Positions 16,479 through 25,109 of a DNA stretch of 64,000 bases are shown here, one piece after another. Position 1 is the first letter of the stretch. Each line of letters opens with the position of its first letter. This DNA comes from Candidatus Litorirhabdus singularis (GTDB lineage: Bacteria; Pseudomonadota; Gammaproteobacteria; Pseudomonadales; Halieaceae). The stretch covers positions 124,001-188,000 of the forward strand of contig NZ_SHNN01000003.1 of the NCBI RefSeq assembly GCF_026262625.1. Direction: 5' to 3'. The notes below the pieces were generated by a model. It was given only the letters and a program-made list of their open reading frames with translations. It was not told where the DNA came from and ran no database searches. Position numbers and translations under genes: made by a program.

Positions 16479-17966
16479 ATGCTTCAGCTGACCGGAATGG
16501 ATGCATCCTTTTTATACCTGGAAACGCCCAACGCACCTATGCACATTTCAGGACTGGTTATTTATGACCAGTCCACAGCGCCGGGCGGTAAAGTCCGGTT
16601 CAAAGAGATCATTGAGAACTACGATCAGCGCTTGCAGAGTATGCCGCCGATGACGCGCCGGCTTGTAGAAGTGCCGCTAAACCTGGACCACCCCTATTGG
16701 GTTTCCGACGGCAACTACGACCCTGAGTTCCATATTCGCCATCTGGCATTACCCAAGCCGGGCGACTGGCGTCAGTTATGTATTTTGATATCACGGCTGC
16801 ACGCCCGCCCTCTGGACCGCAAGCGTCCGCTGTGGGAAGCCTACGTTATCGAAGGTCTGGACAATGTTGAGGGCGTACCCAAAGGTAGCTTCGCAGTCTT
16901 TAGTAAAACCCACCACGCAGCCATCGACGGCACCTCCGGAATGGAAATGACGGCGGCCATTCACGATATGTCACCCGATTACATCGAAAACCGCAAACAA
17001 GCGATTATTCAAGTTGACTCACAACCCAGCCGTCTGGAATTGGTTGCCCGAGCGCAGATAAACAACATCAAAAAGCCTTTCCACTTCGTGGACGTGGCGA
17101 TGAATACGATGCCCGGCCTGGCACGCACTTATGCGGCGACGAGACGCGGCGAGTTCAAGTCGGTCAAGGTGGTTCCACGCACGCGTTTCAATGACAAAGT
17201 TTCACCGCACCGGGTATTCGATGCGGTCAGCTTTGAACTGGAAGCAGTGAAGGCGATTAAAAACTCAGTGCCGGGCGCCACGGTAAACGACGCCGCCATT
17301 GCCATTGTCGGTGGCGCCATGCGCAAGTATTTAGAGCACTACGACGAGTTACCGGATGATTCGATGGTGGCTATGGCCCCGGTAAACGTGCGCACTGAAG
17401 GCGATAACACCGGAGGCAATGTCGTATCGGCGCTTACCGTTCAGGTACGCAGTGATATTGCAGAACCACTTGAGCGACTGCAGGCAGTGCACGAGGGAAC
17501 CAGAAACGCGAAAGAGATGTCACAGGCCATCGGCGCCAAGGCCATGACCGATTACACCCAGTTTATCCCCTCAATGCTGACTGCCCAAGCGGCGCGCATG
17601 GCCAGTCGCTGGGGGCTGTTAAATCGCATGAAGCCGCTCTTCAACTGCGTAATTACCAACGTACCTGGACCTCAGGTTCCGCTCTATAGCACCGGTGCCA
17701 AAATGATAGCCAATTATGGCACCGGCCCAGTATTTGACGGACTCGGCCTGTTTCATGTCATCAGCAGCTACTGCGGCGCGTTCACTATATCCGCCACTTC
17801 CTGTCGCGATATCATGCCGGACCCGTCTTTTTATCGGCAATGCCTGGAAGAGAGCTTTGCTGAGCTGGCAGCAGCTGCAACCAAGAGCAGCGCCAAAGCC
17901 CGCTCTAAAGCCACATCCAAAACAAAACCCAAACGCAAAGCGCGCGCCGGCAGCAAAGCCGCCTAG
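16479..17966 (+). CDS. Wax ester synthase/diacylglycerol acyltransferase (WS/DGAT) family
   Basis: O-acyltransferase of 495 residues that would transfer acyl-CoA chains to fatty alcohols or diacylglycerol, making neutral storage lipids. The catalytic HHxxxDG motif is intact (H145, H146, D150). Other family blocks are seen: LTGMDASFLYLETPNAPMH at the start, VNDAAIAIVGGAMR, and the PLF motif NRMKPLFNCVITNVPGPQVPLY near residue 385. The last 35 residues are a basic Lys/Ala/Ser tail (KPKRKARAGSKAA) not found in the core family; it could bind membranes, polyester or lipid granules, or nucleic acid. Confidence 0.93.
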   Translation: MLQLTGMDASFLYLETPNAPMHISGLVIYDQSTAPGGKVRFKEIIENYDQRLQSMPPMTRRLVEVPLNLDHPYWVSDGNYDPEFHIRHLALPKPGDWRQLCILISRLHARPLDRKRPLWEAYVIEGLDNVEGVPKGSFAVFSKTHHAAIDGTSGMEMTAAIHDMSPDYIENRKQAIIQVDSQPSRLELVARAQINNIKKPFHFVDVAMNTMPGLARTYAATRRGEFKSVKVVPRTRFNDKVSPHRVFDAVSFELEAVKAIKNSVPGATVNDAAIAIVGGAMRKYLEHYDELPDDSMVAMAPVNVRTEGDNTGGNVVSALTVQVRSDIAEPLERLQAVHEGTRNAKEMSQAIGAKAMTDYTQFIPSMLTAQAARMASRWGLLNRMKPLFNCVITNVPGPQVPLYSTGAKMIANYGTGPVFDGLGLFHVISSYCGAFTISATSCRDIMPDPSFYRQCLEESFAELAAAATKSSAKARSKATSKTKPKRKARAGSKAA

Positions 17967-18025
17967 CCCTCCGCGGCTGCGCACATTCGGCCGCTGAGAT
18001 ATTGTGGCCGGGCGCGAGTATCGTA

Positions 18026-18061
18026 TTGCGTAGGTTGCGTAGATTGCGTAGGTTGCGAAGG
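18026..18061. repeat. Tandem repeat, four copies of a 9-base unit
   Basis: Four head-to-tail copies of TTGCGTAGG lie between the acyltransferase gene and the convergent TerB-like gene (units at 18026, 18035, 18044 and 18053). Copy 2 ends in A, and copy 4 has A in place of T at position 6. No coding role is visible. Such short repeats tend to vary in copy number between strains. Confidence 0.9.
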
Positions 18062-18105
18062 AGTACCCCTCGCCTTCAATATTGTCTGTAGCGGGACCTA
18101 AAAGT

Positions 18106-18537
18106 TTAAAGCGGACTGGCGCCTAGCGCATCACGAATCAACACCAAAACATCCTGCTCGCTGGTCATTTCTCGACCATCCGCCAGCAACGCGATTCGCG
18201 CAGCAGCCATAACCAGTTCACGATGCTGTTCGTTGCTTGCGACAGCGGCAACATACTCTAGTGCTGTTTGCTGTCCCTGCTTCGGATCGGCGACCAGAGC
18301 AGAGCAGATATCACGAAATACGCGTTCCACAGAGTTCAGATCAAGCCCAAAAAACAGGGCTTCACGGTCGCGTAACAGCTGCAAGAATCGGTTAACTTCG
18401 GGGGGTGAAAGATACCCATCTGCGGCGGCTACCAGCGCAAAAGCGCCGGTTACCGCGCGCAGAAGTTCATCCGAAACGTCCTCTGAAAAATGTGCCCAAG
18501 AAGCCAGCGCGTAGGCAGTATTGTCATCGAGTTCCAT
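18106..18537 (-). CDS. TerB-like (tellurite resistance TerB/DUF533-type) helical protein
   Basis: A 143-residue cytoplasmic all-helical protein. Two halves repeat the TerB pattern: AFALVAAADGYLSPPEVNRFLQLL and AARIALLADGREMTSEQDVLVLI, each a helix with an acidic D-G loop followed by xSxxE, as in the metal-binding TerB fold. The exact function is unknown; TerB-like proteins appear in stress and membrane-associated contexts. The ATG giving MELDDNTAYAL is used; a TTG eleven codons earlier is also open. It lies downstream of an SDR gene on the same strand, 107 bases away. Confidence 0.65.
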   Translation of the reverse strand: MELDDNTAYALASWAHFSEDVSDELLRAVTGAFALVAAADGYLSPPEVNRFLQLLRDREALFFGLDLNSVERVFRDICSALVADPKQGQQTALEYVAAVASNEQHRELVMAAARIALLADGREMTSEQDVLVLIRDALGASPL

Positions 18538-18600
18538 AATTACATCGTGATCTGTTAAACCGGTGCCCAATGTACCATTTGTCGCTGATGCGAACCAACC

Positions 18601-18616
18601 CCCGCGGCTGCGCGGG
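18601..18616. other. Short GC-rich stem-loop
   Basis: A perfect six-base inverted repeat, CCCGCG and CGCGGG with a GCTG loop, sits between the SDR gene and the TerB-like gene. It could end or attenuate the SDR transcript, but there is no run of T after it on the minus strand, so it is not a classical intrinsic terminator. Confidence 0.4.
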
Positions 18617-18644
18617 ACGATAACCGGGTCATTAAAAAGCCGCC

Positions 18645-19421
18645 TTAGAAACCCTCGACCTTATGAATATTGTTCCAGACCGCATTCGGCATCCAGCGAC
18701 GCATATAAAAACCAATTTTTGCTTCGCGGGTCACTGTGCACCAAAAATTGCCTTTCTCAAGATCCGCATCGACAGCGGCCAACACCACATCCGGAGTCAG
18801 CTCTGAGCCCTCAGACTGCTGCATCAGCTTGGGCCAAGTGGTTTCCTTACCTTGATTCAATAACGGCGTCGCCACTGCGGGTGGACACACACAAACGAAC
18901 TTGACGCCGCTGTCACGATTCTCATGCCAGAGCACCTCCGTATAGGTCGCTACTGCTGCCTTACTGGCATTGTATCCACCCATCATCAGGCTCGGGATAA
19001 TGCCGGACATGGAAGCGAAACTGGCGAATTCGCCACACCCTCTGGCAACCATTCCCGGGACAGTCGCACGTGCAACACAGACCAGTCCGCCGTAATTAAT
19101 GCTCATCAGCTTATTGGTAACCGCGGGGTCCTGCTCCAGCAGCTTGCCAAATGGCATAATCGCCGCGCAGTTGTAGACTCGATCCAAAGGTCCGTGTGCA
19201 GATTCAAACTCGGCAACCGCCGCCTCAACCGCAGCAAAGTCGGTAATATCAACCACATAGGGGTGAATATTTGGATTGCCCGCCGCCGTTTCCTTCAAAC
19301 CCGCTTCATTCACATCCAAAATAGCCACTTGCGCGCCAGCAGCAGCAAACTGCTGTGCAGCCAATGCCCCCATGCCGCTGCCGCCACCTGTTACCAATGC
19401 TGATTTACCCTGATATGCCAT
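18645..19421 (-). CDS. SDR-family oxidoreductase
   Basis: A 258-residue classical SDR. NAD(P)-binding motif TGGGSGMG is at about residues 10-17, and D37 after strand beta-2 (LDVNEAG) favours NAD(H). The usual NNAG motif is changed to NCAA. The catalytic Ser lies in FASMSG and YxxxK appears as YNASK (near residue 152). The C-terminus carries an extra basic segment (YMRRWMPNAVW). A GGGAG ribosome site precedes the ATG. It is divergent from the P450 gene, sharing a 226-base regulatory gap, so the two may act on the same substrate. Confidence 0.9.
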   Translation of the reverse strand: MAYQGKSALVTGGGSGMGALAAQQFAAAGAQVAILDVNEAGLKETAAGNPNIHPYVVDITDFAAVEAAVAEFESAHGPLDRVYNCAAIMPFGKLLEQDPAVTNKLMSINYGGLVCVARATVPGMVARGCGEFASFASMSGIIPSLMMGGYNASKAAVATYTEVLWHENRDSGVKFVCVCPPAVATPLLNQGKETTWPKLMQQSEGSELTPDVVLAAVDADLEKGNFWCTVTREAKIGFYMRRWMPNAVWNNIHKVEGF

Positions 19422-19647
19422 ACCATTACTCCCGCTGATTTACTCAGTTTACGATGCAGCAGCAGATTAACCCCGTGCCAGCATGACGTCTATAACAGCG
19501 GCGGCCAACAATCTGAACCAGACGCTCATACCGCACCCCCACCCATGGCTGTTAAAGAAGCAGGTGCTGGTCTGGATCCTGCACTTGTTGTACTTTTGCA
19601 GTCAACCAGCTACCCACAGCCATGCGCACGCGCGCCGAGACGACGCC

Positions 19648-20892
19648 ATGAATGAATGTCCCTTTGTTAACTTACTGGATAACGACACATACGCCCAAGG
19701 CATGCCCTACGACGAGCTAGCACGCATCCGCGCGGCCGGCCCGGTAGTAAAAATGGACGACCCTATCACGGGCATTCCCTACTGGGCGGTCGTGCGTCGC
19801 GAAGCGCTGGACTTTGTGTCGCAGAATCCGCAAATTTTTTCCTCCGCTGAACGCGGACCGTTTCCCATGGAAACCGCCGACGGCGACAATGCGCAGATGA
19901 TGGCGGAGAACTTCATTATTAACATGGATCCTCCGCGCCATATGAAGTATCGCAAGGTGGTCAGGGATGCCTTTACACCGCGGGCTGTGGCCGCTTTCGA
20001 GCCACGCCTGCGCGAGATGGCCAAAGGCATTATCGACAATATAGCCAGCCAGGGGCACTGCGAGTTTATCGAGGAAGTAGCCGCTGAACTGCCACTAATG
20101 GCGATCCTGGAAACCCTGGGCGTGCCACTTGAAGATCGCCACCAGTTTTTTCACTGGACCAATGCGATGGCGTTTGCCGACGATCCTGATGTCGCTACCA
20201 CCGAAGCAGAAGCTCAGACCGCCAGCCTTGAAGTGCTGCTCTACGCCCATCAGCACGCCGCTAACCAACGCCAGAATCCGACCAGCGATGTCGTGCAGGC
20301 GCTGTTGACCGGCGCCGTAGATGGCGCACCTATCAGTGACGACATGTTCGCATGGATGTTCATGCTGATCATGGTAGGTGGCAATGAGAGCACCCGCTCA
20401 GTCACTTCTCAAGGCATGCGCCTGCTGCTGGAACACCCACAGCAGTTAGAGCATCTGGTAGCTCACCCAGAGGACGTACCCGACGCGATCGAGGAAATGG
20501 TCCGCTATAACACGGCCTTTATCATGATGCGACGCACCGCTATGGAGGATGTAGAGGTCTGCGGTGAGACCATCAAGAAGGGTGACAAGGTGATCTTGCA
20601 CTATCACGCCGTCAACCACGATGAAGACGTGTTCGGGGATGATGCAATGGTTTTTGATATCCATCGCGCCAAGCGCACCGATAATCTGCCGCGGCAACTG
20701 CGCTCCTTTGGCGTTGGCGAACATTTTTGCCTGGGCATGAATCTGGCTCGAATGGAGTTGCGCATTATCTTTGAAGAACTGCTACCGCGACTGCGCAACC
20801 CCAAGCTTGACGGTGAAATCACGTACATGCGTAATTTCTTCACCAGCACCATCAAGGCTATGCCGATTACCTTTGACCCAGAGATCAAGTAA
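19648..20892 (+). CDS. Cytochrome P450 (CYP124/125/142-like by sequence feel)
   Basis: Soluble bacterial P450 of 414 residues. Heme-binding loop FGVGEHFCLGMNLARME with the thiolate ligand C361; I-helix MVGGNESTRSV (oxygen activation, with Ser where Thr is usual before T); K-helix EEMVRYN (ExxR). The style of NMDPPRHMKYRKVV and MMRRTAMEDVEVCG resembles the steroid/lipid hydroxylases of the CYP124/125/142 group, but the substrate is uncertain. The open frame extends 55 codons upstream, but MNECPFVNLLD is the natural P450 start. Electron partners are not encoded nearby. Confidence 0.92.
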   Translation: MNECPFVNLLDNDTYAQGMPYDELARIRAAGPVVKMDDPITGIPYWAVVRREALDFVSQNPQIFSSAERGPFPMETADGDNAQMMAENFIINMDPPRHMKYRKVVRDAFTPRAVAAFEPRLREMAKGIIDNIASQGHCEFIEEVAAELPLMAILETLGVPLEDRHQFFHWTNAMAFADDPDVATTEAEAQTASLEVLLYAHQHAANQRQNPTSDVVQALLTGAVDGAPISDDMFAWMFMLIMVGGNESTRSVTSQGMRLLLEHPQQLEHLVAHPEDVPDAIEEMVRYNTAFIMMRRTAMEDVEVCGETIKKGDKVILHYHAVNHDEDVFGDDAMVFDIHRAKRTDNLPRQLRSFGVGEHFCLGMNLARMELRIIFEELLPRLRNPKLDGEITYMRNFFTSTIKAMPITFDPEIK

Positions 20893-20991
20893 AGGCGTAA
20901 ACAGGCTGAAGTAAAAGAAGCGCGGCGGCAGTCGCCCCCGGGATGCAAGTCGCGTACAATCGCCGCCTCATTTACTGCATGTGATGGCTCC

Positions 20992-22869
20992 ATGGCCCTG
21001 TTTAAGCTCGACCAGGCATCCCTAAATTTCGGCACTCATATCTTGCTTGATCATGTGGATTTTGCGATTGAGCCCGGTGACAGAATTGGCCTTCTGGGCC
21101 GCAATGGTGCCGGTAAATCAACATTGCTAAAAGTTATTACCCAGCAGGCTGGACTGGAAAGCGGCGAGCGCTGGTTACGGCCCGGTACTAAGATGGCCTA
21201 TCTGGATCAGGCGCTGCCGCAAGCCGACGATCAGGACGTTTACGATGTCGTCGCGCACGGGCTGGCTGAGGTTGGCGACCTGCTGGCACGCTATCACCAC
21301 TGTATTAATGAAAACGACATGGACGGCCTGGCCAAGGCCCAGACAGAGCTTGAAGCCAAAGACGGCTGGCGCCTGCAACAGCGGGTAGAAACTGTAATCA
21401 CGCAGCTACAGCTGCCCAGTGACGCGAAAATGGCTAGCCTTTCCGGCGGCTGGCGGCGACGCGTGGCGCTGGGGCAGGCACTGGTCAACGAACCGGATAT
21501 CCTGCTGCTGGATGAACCTACCAACCACCTGGATATCCCGGCCATCGAATGGCTGGAGCGACAACTGCAAAGCTACCCGGGAGCGATCGTATTCATTACT
21601 CACGACCGGGCGTTCCTGCAGTCGCTGGCAACCACTATTACCGAATTGGATCGCGGCCACCTGACCAGCTGGCAAGGCACTTACCACGGCTTTTTGCGTC
21701 ATCGTGAGCAGCAGCTGGCGGCCGAAGAGCGGGCCAATGAGTTGTTTGACAAGCGCCTGGCTGAAGAAGAGAAGTGGATTCGTCAGGGCATCAAAGCCCG
21801 GCGGACCCGCAACGAAGGCAGAGTGCGCGCATTGAAAGCCATGCGCGTCGAACACGGCGAACGGCGGGCGAAGACTGGCAAAGCAGATTTCAGCCTGGAC
21901 GCTGCTGATCGCTCTGGCAAGCGCGTAGCGGAACTGGAGCAGGTGACACAACAGTTTGGCGACGATGTTGTCATTCGCAATTTCTCCACTCTGATTAGCC
22001 GCGGCGACCGCATCGGTATCGTGGGCGCCAATGGCGCCGGCAAATCGACGCTCATCAAAATCTTGTTAGGCGAACTGACACCCAGCTCGGGCACTGTAAA
22101 GCTTGGCACCAAGTTGGAAGTCGCCTATTTCGATCAGCTACGGGCCAATCTGGATCCTGAGAAAAACCTCATCGACAATGTCTGCGGCGGACAGGACTTT
22201 ATTGAAGTAGATGGCAAAAAACGTCACGCTATTTCTTATTTGGGTGACTTTTTGTTTACCCCTGAACGTGTGCGAACGCCCGTTAAGGCCTTATCAGGCG
22301 GTGAGCAAAATCGCGCCATACTGGCCAAGCTATTCAGCAAACCGGCAAACCTGCTGGTGCTGGACGAACCTACCAACGACCTCGACGTAGAAACTTTAGA
22401 GCTACTGGAGGAAATTCTGCTCGGATTCAAGGGCACTGTACTACTGGTCAGTCACGATCGTGAATTCATGGACAACGTTGTGACCAGCGTATTAGTGCTG
22501 GAAGGCAATGGCGTCGTTAGCGAGCATGTCGGCGGCTACAGCCACTGGGTAGACCAAGGTGGTAGTTTACGTGGTCTGGACACGCCTGCTGAGGCGCCCA
22601 CTGCCAGCACAGCAGCCCCGGCGGCAGTAACACCGACGGTAGTCTCGAAGAAGAAGCTATCCTACAAGGATCAGCGCGAACTTGACGCACTGCCCGCTGC
22701 GATTGAGGAGCTGGAGCAAAAGCAGGCCACCTTGGAAGCGCAGGTCTCAGCGCCCGACTTTTACCAGCAGGATCACCAGTTGCAGGAGCCCGTCGTGGCT
22801 GCCATTAGCGAGGTACAGGCCGAGCTACAAAAGGCCTATCAGCGCTGGGAAGAATTGGATAGTCAATAA
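20992..22869 (+). CDS. uup: ABC-F ATPase Uup
   Basis: Cytoplasmic tandem ATPase of 625 residues that acts on ribosomes or branched DNA rather than in transport. Two ABC domains: Walker A LGRNGAGKST near 35-43 and GANGAGKST at 345-353; signatures LSGGWRRRV and LSGGEQNRA; Walker B LLLDEPTNHLD and LVLDEPTNDLD. A charged linker sits between the domains, and the C-terminal part (about 555-625) is a coiled coil starting YKDQRELDALP, the DNA/ribosome-binding Uup-type extension. It is convergent with hemH. Confidence 0.95.
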   Translation: MALFKLDQASLNFGTHILLDHVDFAIEPGDRIGLLGRNGAGKSTLLKVITQQAGLESGERWLRPGTKMAYLDQALPQADDQDVYDVVAHGLAEVGDLLARYHHCINENDMDGLAKAQTELEAKDGWRLQQRVETVITQLQLPSDAKMASLSGGWRRRVALGQALVNEPDILLLDEPTNHLDIPAIEWLERQLQSYPGAIVFITHDRAFLQSLATTITELDRGHLTSWQGTYHGFLRHREQQLAAEERANELFDKRLAEEEKWIRQGIKARRTRNEGRVRALKAMRVEHGERRAKTGKADFSLDAADRSGKRVAELEQVTQQFGDDVVIRNFSTLISRGDRIGIVGANGAGKSTLIKILLGELTPSSGTVKLGTKLEVAYFDQLRANLDPEKNLIDNVCGGQDFIEVDGKKRHAISYLGDFLFTPERVRTPVKALSGGEQNRAILAKLFSKPANLLVLDEPTNDLDVETLELLEEILLGFKGTVLLVSHDREFMDNVVTSVLVLEGNGVVSEHVGGYSHWVDQGGSLRGLDTPAEAPTASTAAPAAVTPTVVSKKKLSYKDQRELDALPAAIEELEQKQATLEAQVSAPDFYQQDHQLQEPVVAAISEVQAELQKAYQRWEELDSQ

Positions 22870-22877
22870 CGGGGCTT

Positions 22878-22919
22878 GGCACGCTGACCGCAGGCCGCTG
22901 CGCCTGCCATCCGCGTGCC
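22878..22919. terminator. Nested inverted repeat between uup and hemH, possible bidirectional terminator
   Basis: Outer arms GGCACGC (22878-22884) and GCGTGCC (22913-22919) and inner arms GCAGGC (22890-22895) and GCCTGC (22902-22907) are perfectly paired. Symmetric five-base internal loops (TGACC, CATCC) and a six-base apical loop separate them. It fills the convergent gap between the two stops. There is no T-run on either side, so termination would be atypical. Confidence 0.55.
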
Positions 22920-22926
22920 GCAACAC

Positions 22927-24009
22927 TCACTGCTTGGCGCCAAGTTTCCTGGCGTTCTCATGAGTCTCTTGCGGATCGTCCACTCCAACTTCCCAACCCT
23001 GCAGGTTTTCCTTCACCAGATCCGCCAGTACCTCAATATGGCCCGGCGATGCGTTCAGTGCCGGAATATATTCAAAGCGCTCACCACCGCCCTCCAGAAA
23101 CACATCTCGAATCTGCATATCGATTTCTTCAAGAGTTTCCAGGCAGTCAGAGGAAAACCCTGGGCACACTATCTGTATCGACTGGGTTCCGGCAGCGGCC
23201 AGTTCACGCACCGTACCCTCGGTGTAGGGCTGCAACCACTCAGCGGCGCCGAAACGCGACTGGAAGGTCGTCAGTATCTCGTCCTCGGCCAGACCCAGCT
23301 CTTGCGCCAGCAGACGTGAAGTCTTCTGGCATTCACAAAAATAGGGGTCGCCCAGTTCCAACTGACGCTTGGGCAGCCCGTGATAGGACAGTACCAACTT
23401 GTCGGCGCGACCGTGGGCCTGCCAATGAGACCTTATGCTCGAAGAGAGGGCCATAATGTAAGGAGGATAGTCGTGATAATGGGTGACGAAGCGCAAATCC
23501 GGCAACCAACGACGACGGTTAAAATCTGCCGCCAGCGCATCGAAGGTTGAGGCTCCGGTAGCGGCCGAGTACTGCGGAAACAAAGGCAATACCAGTAGCT
23601 TGCGCACGCCCTGTTGGCTGAGCCTCTCCAACGCGGTTGCCAACGACGGCTCGCCATAGCGAAACGCATACTCAACCACAATATGATCACCACACTCGGC
23701 GCGCAGCTTTTCATCGAGAGCGGAGGCCTGTTCTCGCGTGTAATGCAGCAGTGGCGACCCCTCCTCCATCCATATCTTGCGATAGTTCGCCGCAGACTTG
23801 CGTGGACGTACCAGCAAAATAATGCAATTGAGAATGAACCACCACACTGCCCGTGGAATCTCTACGACCCTGGGATCGGACAAAAACTGCCGCAACCAGG
23901 GCCGCACTGCCCCTGCCGTCGGTGCTTCCGGTGTGCCCAAATTAGTTAACAACACGCCGATACGTGGCGGCTGCTGGTGCTGAAAGTCTTTCTGATTTTT
24001 AAATGCCAT
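22927..24009 (-). CDS. hemH: Ferrochelatase
   Basis: Last enzyme of protoheme synthesis, inserting Fe2+ into protoporphyrin IX, 360 residues. Family blocks are clear: GVLLTNLGTPEAPT near the start, the insert WMEEGSPLLHYT, the catalytic His in VLSYHGLPKRQLELGDPY (about residue 210), TTFQSRFG and the conserved ... CPGFSSDCLETLEEI block with the acidic residues used for metal. Its start overlaps the end of the epoxide hydrolase gene by 11 bases, so the two may be co-transcribed although their jobs look unrelated. Confidence 0.96.
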   Translation of the reverse strand: MAFKNQKDFQHQQPPRIGVLLTNLGTPEAPTAGAVRPWLRQFLSDPRVVEIPRAVWWFILNCIILLVRPRKSAANYRKIWMEEGSPLLHYTREQASALDEKLRAECGDHIVVEYAFRYGEPSLATALERLSQQGVRKLLVLPLFPQYSAATGASTFDALAADFNRRRWLPDLRFVTHYHDYPPYIMALSSSIRSHWQAHGRADKLVLSYHGLPKRQLELGDPYFCECQKTSRLLAQELGLAEDEILTTFQSRFGAAEWLQPYTEGTVRELAAAGTQSIQIVCPGFSSDCLETLEEIDMQIRDVFLEGGGERFEYIPALNASPGHIEVLADLVKENLQGWEVGVDDPQETHENARKLGAKQ

Positions 24010-24985
24010 GGTTTCTTATACGCGCCAAGTAGTCTAATAGGATGACATTTAATGCTTCAGTCGCCTCCAACTGAATCATATGTCCTGCGCCGGGGATCAT
24101 TTGCACGTCCATCAGCTTTGGAAAAATAGCCCGCATCTGGGCAATCGGATCGTCGCCGTGAAAGCCTTCCAGATCGACGTCGTTTTCACTGCCAATAAAC
24201 CAGGCAGGCACTTCACTCTGCACGCCTTCATAGGGCCGGCGCTGTTCCCACTTCATGTCCATGGAACGGTACCAATTGATGCCGCCGGTAAAGCCACACT
24301 GACTGTACTCGGAGACGAAGAATTCCAGCTCCAGTTCGCTCAACCAGGGCCACGGCAGCGGCGGCGGCACAACCATAGCGTCGATATAGCTGGTCTCCGG
24401 TGGAAACTTGAACATATCGAAATAACTGACCTCGCCGCTCAGGGTCCAGAACACAGTATGTAAAAAGCGTCGTGTCTGTTCCGCCAGCTCAATATCTGCA
24501 CGCGGCGGCTCCAGAAAATAGTTAATGTGCAGAAAGTGCTCTGCACCCATGCGCCGATACCCGGTCAGCGGCGGTTCATTGGGGTCGTGCGGCGCCGCCG
24601 GGTTTTCCAGCCCGATCACTGCGATCGTGCGCTCGGGGTGCCGCAGCGCAAAGTCATAGTTGGCAAAAGCACCAAAATCCAAACCAATGAATATGGCTTT
24701 CTCTTCACCGATATGGTCCAGCAGTCCCAGCAGATCACCGGTGATATGGTCGACATCGTATTCGCGCGGATCATCTGGCGCTTCGGTCTGCCCCATGCCG
24801 CGCATATCCGGAGCAATCACGCGGAAGCCGGCCTCTGCCAGCACCGGTATCTGCCGATGCCAACTGAACCAGAGGTGCGGAAAGCCGTGGCACAAGACAA
24901 CCGGGATACCCTCGCCCTGCTCCACATAGTGGGTATGAATGCCATTGATAACGGCGTAATGGTGTACCCATTGAGCATTCAGCAT
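23999..24985 (-). CDS. Alpha/beta hydrolase, epoxide hydrolase type
   Basis: Protein of about 328 residues. The oxyanion motif HGFPHLWFSW is near residue 34, the nucleophile is Asp in GLDFGAFANYDF (Asp instead of Ser marks epoxide hydrolases and haloalkane dehalogenases), a cap-domain Tyr lies in GGINWYR, and the catalytic His is in GAGHMIQLE. It would open epoxides to diols with water in the cytoplasm, a sensible follow-up to oxygenase chemistry. Two ATGs are possible; the one used has GGAGG eleven bases upstream, the other is six codons earlier. Divergent from the LLM oxidoreductase. Confidence 0.88.
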   Translation of the reverse strand: MLNAQWVHHYAVINGIHTHYVEQGEGIPVVLCHGFPHLWFSWHRQIPVLAEAGFRVIAPDMRGMGQTEAPDDPREYDVDHITGDLLGLLDHIGEEKAIFIGLDFGAFANYDFALRHPERTIAVIGLENPAAPHDPNEPPLTGYRRMGAEHFLHINYFLEPPRADIELAEQTRRFLHTVFWTLSGEVSYFDMFKFPPETSYIDAMVVPPPLPWPWLSELELEFFVSEYSQCGFTGGINWYRSMDMKWEQRRPYEGVQSEVPAWFIGSENDVDLEGFHGDDPIAQMRAIFPKLMDVQMIPGAGHMIQLEATEALNVILLDYLARIRNHGI

Positions 24986-25109
24986 GGACCGTCTATCCTC
25001 CATTGGTTACCTAAAAAAAGTGTGGCCCGCGACGCTATATTGCCTGGCGTTGCCACGCACTAAAACAATGCTGCGGCAAGCAGAAGTATAAACTCAAAAA
25101 GGATTCAAT

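Noticed and set aside
18026-18061. Possible CRISPR array
   Set aside because: Unit of nine bases with no spacers; a plain tandem repeat.
19483-19647. Upstream N-terminal extension of the P450
   Set aside because: His/Pro-rich leader unlike bacterial P450s; MNECPF start fits the family.
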